From NCBI GenBank assembly GCA_937900435.1, contig CALCEG010000153.1, positions 1 through 18,859 of the forward strand: a stretch of 18,859 bases of DNA, read 5' to 3'. The notes under the pieces were generated by a model, which made no database searches, was not told the DNA's origin, and worked only from the letters and a program-made list of their open reading frames with translations. The stretch comes from an uncultured Alphaproteobacteria bacterium. GTDB taxonomy: Bacteria; Pseudomonadota; Alphaproteobacteria; Rs-D84. Shown piece after piece: positions 13,583 to 18,859 of this stretch (its first letter is position 1; every line of letters begins with the position of its first letter). The translations under genes were made by a program, and so were the position numbers.

Positions 13583-14959
13583 TTAGAATCTTTCAACAGA
13601 ATGACGATACCCCTGCCCACTGTCATCGGGCATCATTTTTTTTACTTGTTTGCGCGCATAATCACAAACTGTTTTAAGAAATGCGCGCCCATTTTTCTGC
13701 AACTGTTCAAATTTTGACGATAATTCATTATCGTTTTTACCGTCCAAGATTAAATCTTCGGTTGGCGGCAAAGGGGTAAATTCGTCCCCACCGTTCATAG
13801 AATTTTTTATCCCAGACCGTATTATATTACGGGCAATCGTTGCCAGCAGACGGCCATCGTCTGTAAATTTTTCTGATTCAAAGTGCGAATTATTATGTTC
13901 GTTCCAGCTAATCTTTTTCTGGCCTTCGATATCGTCCAGTGCAAAACGTTGTTTGGCATAAAATACATCGCCGTTTTTGCCATCCAAAAAACCTGCCTGT
14001 AAATCCCAAACGCGGTTGTTTTCTGGGGCATTTATGTTTTCCAAATCGCACTTGCGGTTTTCAGAAACGTATTGCGAAACCCAATTTTCAGGGCGTTCTA
14101 CCATAGAATCATAGGCGGACATAAAACTAATAAACCGCGTTTTGGTTTTACCCAATGGACACGATGGCGCCAATGCAACAACCAACAACTGAGATTGTAT
14201 CGCATCTATGTCTGTGGCAGTATAGCCCAATTCTTGCATTTTTTTCTGCATTTTTTCCGCCAGAATCAATGCAACATACGCGCCATGACAATGCGCCACT
14301 ATATTAAGATTTCTGATACGTTTTTGTGCGACACATAGCGGCAATTTGTTCCCGTCTGCCCCTGTTATTCTAGGCAATAATATATTTTTAAATAACTCAT
14401 CGATATATTCTGGCTCAAAATGTTTAGAATACGAGAACGTATTTGCGCGTATCGAATTTTTTATCGCATTTGTATCAGATTCCGATAGTTCTAATTTAGC
14501 AGACAAACGGTCTGTATTATATTCAAGAACAGAAAATATTTGCCCCATATCGCCATCTGCAACCAGCTGTAAATCCGCTATACCATATCGCCCATTATTT
14601 TTAATCAGTGGGGCAATTCGTTGTCTAAATACACGTTCGGCATTATCTGGCGAAATATAAATCTGACGGTTTTCTGTGGGTTGCTTCAGAATATTCTGTC
14701 CATATTTATCAAATTGTATCAATCTGGTTGCAGTGGTCTTTTTTATTCGTCCTAGAATATCGGCGTCATAGACAAGCGCATAATTTGGAATGTCTGCGAT
14801 ACCTTCTAGGATTTCATGCGCGATATTATCAACTAACTTAGTCGCGCGCGTAGTATCAGTTATTCCAGAACCGCCCAAAAACAATACACACGCACCATCA
14901 ACAGGAAGCGTATTATCTGACAGGGAATGATTGTGTGAAATAATTTGCGTTGCACCCAT
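13583..14959 (-). CDS. Putative Cys-nucleophile alpha/beta-hydrolase-like protein, paralogue 2
   Basis: The ATG at 14959 is chosen because AAAGGAAAC lies just upstream; the upstream TTG at 14977 lacks a site. The product has 458 residues, no signal peptide and no membrane segment. It aligns with the plus-strand protein at 9924-11423 along most of its length. Shared blocks are CVLFLGGSG near residue 24, EYIDELFKNILLPR, LNIVAHCHGAYVAL (218-231, Cys224), EKMQKKMQELGYT, LAPSCPLGKTK, SFMSAYD, GDVFYAKQRF, EH (354-355), and DLILDGKNDNEL...FEQLQKNG. It lacks the helical N-terminal domain of its paralogue but has an extra region (about 80-180). Cys224 and His355 are candidate catalytic residues. The level of divergence implies an old duplication or separate acquisition. 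Function unknown. Confidence 0.75.
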   Translation of the reverse strand: MGATQIISHNHSLSDNTLPVDGACVLFLGGSGITDTTRATKLVDNIAHEILEGIADIPNYALVYDADILGRIKKTTATRLIQFDKYGQNILKQPTENRQIYISPDNAERVFRQRIAPLIKNNGRYGIADLQLVADGDMGQIFSVLEYNTDRLSAKLELSESDTNAIKNSIRANTFSYSKHFEPEYIDELFKNILLPRITGADGNKLPLCVAQKRIRNLNIVAHCHGAYVALILAEKMQKKMQELGYTATDIDAIQSQLLVVALAPSCPLGKTKTRFISFMSAYDSMVERPENWVSQYVSENRKCDLENINAPENNRVWDLQAGFLDGKNGDVFYAKQRFALDDIEGQKKISWNEHNNSHFESEKFTDDGRLLATIARNIIRSGIKNSMNGGDEFTPLPPTEDLILDGKNDNELSSKFEQLQKNGRAFLKTVCDYARKQVKKMMPDDSGQGYRHSVERF

Positions 14960-14982
14960 TATTGTTTCCTTTATCAAAAATG

Positions 14983-14991
14983 ATTATATCA
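14983..14991 (-). promoter_or_regulatory. Extended -10 promoter of hydrolase-like paralogue 2
   Basis: On the minus strand, TGA-TATAAT (14991-14983), a perfect hexamer with a TGn extension, 23 nt before the ATG at 14959. The upstream region is occupied by the terminator at 14993-15022, and no clear -35 is seen. Confidence 0.7.
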
Positions 14992-14992
14992 T

Positions 14993-15022
14993 AAAAAAGC
15001 CCTTTAAAAAGGGCTTTTTTTT
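14993..15022 (-). terminator. Terminator of the rph transcript
   Basis: An inverted repeat AAAGCCCTT / AAGGGCTTT (about 14996-15016) with A-rich and T-rich flanks on both sides. On the minus strand it ends in TTTTTTAT. It touches the stop codon of the gene ending at 15021. Confidence 0.85.
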
Positions 15023-15443
15023 ATTTGTGTACTCTTGAATTTTGAATCATTCTGCAATTTATTAATTGTTTACATTCTTCAAATAATTCTTTGGCATAGT
15101 CTTCGGCAAAATTTTTTCTGGTTTCAACAAAATCTGTTGATGTTTTGATGTCTTTGCCATTGAATTTGCTTATTTTGTACAAGCCACTGTAGGTGCAACT
15201 GCCATCTTTTTTCTTTTCTTTTTTTACATATATGTATGGCAATTCCGCTGTTTTTCCAATCGAAACGGGTTGATATATTTCCATTATTTCTGCCGATTTT
15301 GATTCTTTTATAAAGAAATGAAAGTTTGTATCTGCAACACCACTTTTTATGGCCTTGAGTAAGATTGGTGAAACCTTGCTCATATCTATGAAAAACATTT
15401 GTTCGTAATAATTATTATATTCTGGTCCGTATTTAAACGACAT
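15021..15443 (-). CDS. Uncharacterised 140-residue protein downstream of rph
   Basis: No signal peptide or membrane segment. The sequence begins MSFKYGPEYNNYYEQMFF, continues with alternating hydrophobic residues typical of beta strands (FHFFIKESKSAEIMEIYQPV, then ELPYIYVKKEKKKDG), and ends in a helical Lys/Glu-rich region with two Cys (CKQLINC). AAGGGG lies a few nt before the ATG at 15443. The gene begins 14 nt after the rph stop and is followed by a terminator, so it is the last gene of the rph transcript. It is less GC-rich than rph and has a more polar, low-complexity composition, more like the accessory genes at 8815-14959. Family not recognised. Confidence 0.7.
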   Translation of the reverse strand: MSFKYGPEYNNYYEQMFFIDMSKVSPILLKAIKSGVADTNFHFFIKESKSAEIMEIYQPVSIGKTAELPYIYVKKEKKKDGSCTYSGLYKISKFNGKDIKTSTDFVETRKNFAEDYAKELFEECKQLINCRMIQNSRVHK

Positions 15444-15457
15444 CTTAAACCCCTTAT

Positions 15458-16174
15458 TTATTCCAAAACCTGATTTTGCAGGTCAATTAACTTTTTGCAC
15501 GCAGTTGTCGCGTATTGCATCATTTCAGATAGTTGTTCTGATGAAAAAGGATGCGATTCACCAGTGGCCTGAATTTCAACAAAGCGACCATCGTCCGCCA
15601 TCACAAAATTCGCATCTATTTCAGCAGCACAATCTTCTTGGAAATCTAAATCCAATACTGTTTCGTTTTGCCAAATACCGGCCGACACAGCAGCAACATT
15701 AGACGAAATTGGATTTTCAGTAATACGACCGTTTTCCAACAACCAACGTACTGCCAAGGCTAGCGCAACAAAGCCGCCGGTTATGCTGGCACAACGCGTA
15801 CCACCATCGCCCTGCAAAACATCGCAATCAATCGTTATTGTGTGTTTACCTAACTTTTCCATATCAACAACACTACGCAAGGAACGACCGATTAGACGTG
15901 AAATCTCGGTCGAACGATTGTCTTTCTGCATTGCTTCGTGGCTTTTGCGATTACTGTTTGCGCGTGGCAACATACTGTATTCTGCAGATACCCAACCACC
16001 GGTTTTATTTTGCATACGTTTCCATGTAGGCTGTGAAAAATCAACGGACGCAGTACACAAAACGTGCGTACCACCAACCTTGATAAGGCAAGACCCTTCG
16101 GCCCATTTGTTAACCGCTGTTTCCATTGATACAGGGCGCATTTGTTCCGGTTTTCTTAATGATGGACGCAACAT
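15458..16174 (-). CDS. rph: Ribonuclease PH
   Basis: A phosphorolytic 3'-to-5' exoribonuclease that removes nucleotides beyond the CCA end of tRNA precursors and degrades structured RNA; it works as a hexamer in the cytosol. The 238 residues match the family length. Motifs are GGWVSAEYSMLPRA (59-72), DNRSTEISRLIGRSLR (85-100) with the phosphate-site Arg87, CDVLQGDGGTRCASITGG (117-134) containing Thr125-Arg126, and DLDFQEDCAAEIDANFVM with the metal-binding Asp181 and Asp187. The ATG at 16174 follows AAGGAT. All key residues are present. Transcription probably starts from 16208-16235 and continues into the small gene downstream. Confidence 0.97.
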   Translation of the reverse strand: MLRPSLRKPEQMRPVSMETAVNKWAEGSCLIKVGGTHVLCTASVDFSQPTWKRMQNKTGGWVSAEYSMLPRANSNRKSHEAMQKDNRSTEISRLIGRSLRSVVDMEKLGKHTITIDCDVLQGDGGTRCASITGGFVALALAVRWLLENGRITENPISSNVAAVSAGIWQNETVLDLDFQEDCAAEIDANFVMADDGRFVEIQATGESHPFSSEQLSEMMQYATTACKKLIDLQNQVLE

Positions 16175-16207
16175 TTTTTATCCTTATGGTTGAATATAAA
16201 CAGCCCT

Positions 16208-16235
16208 ATCATAAACCAAGATAAAAAAATTGCAA
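16208..16235 (-). promoter_or_regulatory. Promoter of rph
   Basis: On the minus strand, TTGCAA (16235-16230), a 16-nt spacer, and TATGAT (16213-16208), 34 nt before the rph ATG. The -35 box lies inside a perfect A7-TTGCAA-T7 palindrome (16223-16242). Confidence 0.5.
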
Positions 16236-16242
16236 TTTTTTT
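16223..16242. promoter_or_regulatory. 20-bp A/T palindrome between divergent rph and YbhN-like genes
   Basis: Seven A, then TTGCAA, then seven T: a perfect dyad symmetry centred in the divergent promoter region. It could be an operator covering the rph -35, or simply a low-complexity A/T tract. Confidence 0.35.
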
Positions 16243-16299
16243 TGGGTTTGCTTTTTTTTATAATATCGTTATTCTATCATACTTGAATAAAGGATTATT

Positions 16300-17313
16300 A
16301 TGTCAGTACGCACAAAACGCCTGATGAAAAGGCTGATTAGTTATTCTGGGATATTGTTTTTTATGTTGGCTGCTGGTATGCTGTGGTGGCAGTTGCGCAC
16401 ATACAGCCTGTCTGATATCGCGCACGCAATACTGGATATACCGTTTACGAATTTGGTGTTGGCAGCGTTGGCGTGTTTTGTGGGATATATCGTGTTGTCT
16501 TTGTACGATTGTTTGGCACTGCGATATGTCGGCGGACACGTTTCTTGGTGGAAATGGATGCTGGCAGGAATGTTGGGATTTGCAATCAGCAACAACGCGG
16601 GACACGCGGTCGTTAGTGGTGGCGCAATCAGATACAGACTGTATACCAGATGGCGCATCCGCGCAGGCGATATTGTAAAAATGCTAACTTTTTCTGGGTT
16701 TACTTATTTCTTGGGTGCGTCCGCAATCGTTGTAATTGGGTACTTTTTAATCCCAGACAATATGTTCGATAGTTCCGTTGGTTTTAGTGTCGGACTGAAC
16801 GCGATGTTTGCGTTCTGCCTTGCTGCGTTGTTGGCTTATTTTGCGACATCTATTATTTTTGACGATAAAAGCGTAAAAATTGGCAATCTGCGCTTTCAAA
16901 TTCCAACGACAAAGATGGCGTTCTTGCAAACAATCCTGGGAATCGCAGACAGTGTGTTGGCTGGGTTGGTGTTGTATTTCTGTATGATTCCATTTGTTGA
17001 AATTCCGTTTACGACATTTATCGGACTGTTCGTTATCGCACAATCAACAGGTGTATTTAGCCAGGTTCCTGGTGGAATCGGGGTGTTCGAAAGCATATTC
17101 TTAATCGCGTTGCCAGACAATATAGACAAGGCAAATATATTCGGTGCACTGTTAGCGTATCGTGTGATTTACTATGTGTTGCCACTGATTGGGTCTGGCG
17201 CACTGTTCTTTGTTTATGAACGCTGGTTGCGTTCCCGTATGAAACGGTGGCTGAACGAAGCCAAAGAAAAAATCCCTGCAAAAATCAAACAAATAAGAAC
17301 AGGAAAAAAATAA
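16300..17313 (+). CDS. YbhN/MprF-like (lysylphosphatidylglycerol synthase transmembrane region, UPF0104) integral membrane protein
   Basis: A 337-residue inner-membrane protein with about eight hydrophobic segments. Family landmarks are NNAGHAVVSGGAIRYRLY (98-115), corresponding to the conserved N-x-x-G...R-Y/L region of MprF-type flippase domains, and SQVPGGIGVFE (254-264), the Pro-Gly-Gly-x-Gly-x-x-Glu signature. YRVIYYVLPL (287-296) follows. The C-terminus is strongly basic. The catalytic aminoacyl-transferase domain of full MprF is absent, so it probably handles lipid transport or flipping rather than lysylation. AAGGATTA lies before the ATG at 16300. The gene stands alone between divergent rph and the RNase E/G gene. 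The substrate is not known. Confidence 0.88.
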   Translation: MSVRTKRLMKRLISYSGILFFMLAAGMLWWQLRTYSLSDIAHAILDIPFTNLVLAALACFVGYIVLSLYDCLALRYVGGHVSWWKWMLAGMLGFAISNNAGHAVVSGGAIRYRLYTRWRIRAGDIVKMLTFSGFTYFLGASAIVVIGYFLIPDNMFDSSVGFSVGLNAMFAFCLAALLAYFATSIIFDDKSVKIGNLRFQIPTTKMAFLQTILGIADSVLAGLVLYFCMIPFVEIPFTTFIGLFVIAQSTGVFSQVPGGIGVFESIFLIALPDNIDKANIFGALLAYRVIYYVLPLIGSGALFFVYERWLRSRMKRWLNEAKEKIPAKIKQIRTGKK

Positions 17314-17326
17314 AAAAATAAATACC

Positions 17327-17356
17327 TTGAAAACCTGTATATGCGCGTGTTAAAAT
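17327..17356 (+). promoter_or_regulatory. Promoter of the RNase E/G gene
   Basis: TTGAAA (17327-17332), an 18-nt spacer, and TAAAAT (17351-17356) with a TGT extension. Transcription would start near 17363, giving a leader of about 167 nt. TATAGT at 17383-17388 is a weaker alternative. Confidence 0.6.
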
Positions 17357-17414
17357 ACCTGTTGGTGTAATAAGCATAAGGTTATAGTAAGTGTTTGTAT
17401 TATCACTGATTTCA

Positions 17415-17491
17415 ACAATTCGAATTGTGCAGATAATTAATATAGCACAATCCCTTGGCATGGGCATGGACGCCCCATGGGGACGGATTGT
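17415..17491 (+). promoter_or_regulatory. Structured 5' leader of the RNase E/G gene with three competing stems
   Basis: Stem A is the 14-bp palindrome at 17415-17428 (ACAAT...ATTGT with a TCGA loop). Stem B pairs ATTGTGC (17424-17430) with GCACAAT (17445-17451). Stem C pairs ACAATCC (17447-17453) with GGATTGT (17485-17491) and encloses a nested CATGGG/CCCATG hairpin (17459-17464, 17474-17479). B shares nucleotides with both A and C, so A+C and B exclude each other. No T-run follows, so this is not a simple attenuator. RNase E autoregulation through its leader is known in enterics; extending it here is inference. Confidence 0.55.
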
Positions 17492-17529
17492 TTGCGTTGC
17501 TGGCACCACAAAAACAAAAGGATTATTAA

Positions 17530-18859
17530 ATGTCAAAAAAAATATATGTGGATGCAGTCCACCCCGAAGAAACACGCGTTGTCGTTGTTGATACGGCGAC
17601 GAATCGTGTATCTGATTTTGATGTTGAAACCACAACCAAGCCACAAATCAAAGGCAACATTTATCTGGCCAAGGTTATTCGTGTTGAACCTTCGTTACAG
17701 GCTGCCTTTGTTGATTACGGGACTGGGAAAAACGGTTTCTTGCCATTTTCAGAAATTCACCCAGACTATTATCAAGTTTCAGCAGAACAAAAAAAGAAAC
17801 TGTTGGAATTGGCACACGCGAATATCGTTGACGACGATGACGACCCAAATGACGAAGAAGACGAAGTCGCAGAATACGATGACCACAGCGCAGGCGAAGA
17901 TAACAACGAATTTTTAAAACGTGCGCGCGAATTTAAAATTCAAGACGTTATTAAACCAAAACAAATCTTGCTTATCCAAGGGGTCAAAGAAGAACGCGGT
18001 CAAAAAGGCGCGTCTATGACGACTTACCTGTCGCTGGCGGGCAGATTTGCAGTATTGATGCCTAATTCACGCAAACGCAACAGTTATGGTATTTCAAAGA
18101 AAATTTCAGATAAAGCAGAACGCGCCAGATTGCGCGAAATACTGCATGGGCTTAAAATTCCTAAAGGTATGACTGTCGTTTTGCGTACCGCGGCAATGGG
18201 TGCACAGGCATCTGATATCGCGGCAGATTATGATTATCTGGTGAACTTGTGGAACGACATCAGAAAAACAACATTGGAATCAATTGCACCTGTCACAATC
18301 CATACCGAAGATTCTTTGTTAAGACGTGTTGTGCGCGATTTCTTGAGCGATAAAGAAGACGTATTGGTTATCCAAGGTGAAGAAGCGTACGATGCCGCAA
18401 AACAGTACTTTCAACAGATGTACGGGCGCGCGCCACGCAAACAGTTGGTAAACTATAAAGATGTCGCGGTGCCATTGATGGTCAAGGCTGGTGTTGAAAA
18501 ACAACTAGAAGGTTTGCATGGTCCGTATGTGGTATTGCCGTCTGGGGGGTCGCTGGTTATTAATCAAACCGAAGCAATGGTGACAATCGACGTGAATTCT
18601 TCACGCGCAATCAAAGAAAAAGATATTGAACAGACCGCATTGAACACAAACTTGGAAGCAGCCGAAGAAATCGCCTTGCAGTTGCGTTTGCGCGATTTAG
18701 CTGGGATTGTTGCGATTGACTTTATCGATATGGAAGAAGAAAAAAACAATCGCAAATTGGAACAAAAAATGCGCGAAGTTATGAAACACGACCGCGCCAG
18801 AACCCAGGTTGCTAAAATCAACCCATTTGGTGTTTTGATGTTGTCGCGTCAAAGACTGC
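17530..18859 (+). CDS. Ribonuclease E/G family endoribonuclease (3' end outside window)
   Basis: A cytosolic endoribonuclease that makes the initiating cuts in mRNA decay and in rRNA/tRNA processing. The ATG at 17530 follows AAAGGA (17517-17522); the frame stays open to the window edge, giving 443 visible residues. Residues about 36-150 are the S1 RNA-binding domain (IKGNIYLAKVIRVEPSLQAA, DYGTGKNGFLPFSEI). It is interrupted by an acidic insert at 100-126 (DDDDDPNDEEDEVAEYDD), as is common in alphaproteobacterial RNase E. The 5'-sensor/RNase H-like region follows. The catalytic domain contains TIDVNSSR with Asp354 and AIDFIDM with Asp397, spaced 43 residues apart as for Asp303 and Asp346 of E. 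coli RNase E. The zinc-link Cys pair and any C-terminal scaffold lie beyond the window, so rne versus rng cannot be settled; the S1 insertion favours rne. Confidence 0.95.
   Translation, partial: MSKKIYVDAVHPEETRVVVVDTATNRVSDFDVETTTKPQIKGNIYLAKVIRVEPSLQAAFVDYGTGKNGFLPFSEIHPDYYQVSAEQKKKLLELAHANIVDDDDDPNDEEDEVAEYDDHSAGEDNNEFLKRAREFKIQDVIKPKQILLIQGVKEERGQKGASMTTYLSLAGRFAVLMPNSRKRNSYGISKKISDKAERARLREILHGLKIPKGMTVVLRTAAMGAQASDIAADYDYLVNLWNDIRKTTLESIAPVTIHTEDSLLRRVVRDFLSDKEDVLVIQGEEAYDAAKQYFQQMYGRAPRKQLVNYKDVAVPLMVKAGVEKQLEGLHGPYVVLPSGGSLVINQTEAMVTIDVNSSRAIKEKDIEQTALNTNLEAAEEIALQLRLRDLAGIVAIDFIDMEEEKNNRKLEQKMREVMKHDRARTQVAKINPFGVLMLSRQRL

Noticed and set aside
15783..16193. 136-residue plus-strand ORF
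   Set aside because: It is antisense to rph, whose full set of RNase PH motifs leaves no doubt about the coding strand.
17477..17917. 146-residue plus-strand ORF overlapping the RNase E/G start
   Set aside because: It is out of frame with the S1 domain coding sequence, lies across the structured leader, and is basic low-complexity sequence typical of a shifted frame.

Overview
The window looks like a low-GC chromosome segment from a proteobacterium, most likely an alphaproteobacterium with a small genome. The evidence is an RNase E/G with an acidic insertion in its S1 domain, a D,D-carboxypeptidase ending in a SPOR domain, a KefB/C-type antiporter, and periplasmic Cys-rich coiled-coil proteins. 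The lineage is inferred from protein character only; no rRNA or tRNA gene is present.

Layout. Positions 1-266 hold the C-terminal end of a short-period beta-solenoid protein. Positions 544-777 encode a small two-helix membrane protein, flanked by intergenic repeat sequence. Positions 2637-1126 (minus) hold a three-ORF cluster of envelope coiled-coil/Cys-rich proteins; its second and third ORFs look like one gene split by a frameshift. Positions 7984-2729 (minus) form a housekeeping run: D-Ala-D-Ala carboxypeptidase, recR, rsmA/ksgA, a KefB/C antiporter and fabI. folA (8083-8682) diverges from it. Positions 8815-14959 form an accessory block. It holds a standalone protein resembling the N-terminal lyase-like domain of class III lanthipeptide synthetases, two diverged paralogues of a putative Cys-nucleophile alpha/beta-hydrolase (plus and minus strand), two uncharacterised small proteins, and an lrgAB pair. 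The minus-strand rph (RNase PH) with a small downstream gene, a plus-strand YbhN/MprF-like membrane protein, and the 5' part of RNase E/G close the window.

How the genes work together. The minus-strand housekeeping genes are packed tightly (15 nt, a 4 nt overlap, 30 nt), which suggests co-transcription; fabI also has its own promoter-like sequence. Two RNA-processing genes, rph and the RNase E/G gene, lie about 1.4 kb apart. The RNase E/G leader contains three mutually competing stems, consistent with autoregulation. In the accessory block nearly every gene has its own sigma70-like promoter, mostly with an extended -10 (TGn), so these genes appear to be independent units rather than one operon.

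Best candidates for something undescribed: the two AHCHGAY-motif hydrolase-like paralogues, the adjacent LanKC-N/OspF-like orphan, the split Cys-rich envelope gene beside its intact short paralogue, and the competing-stem leader of the RNase E/G gene. No CRISPR array, insertion sequence, tRNA or rRNA was seen.
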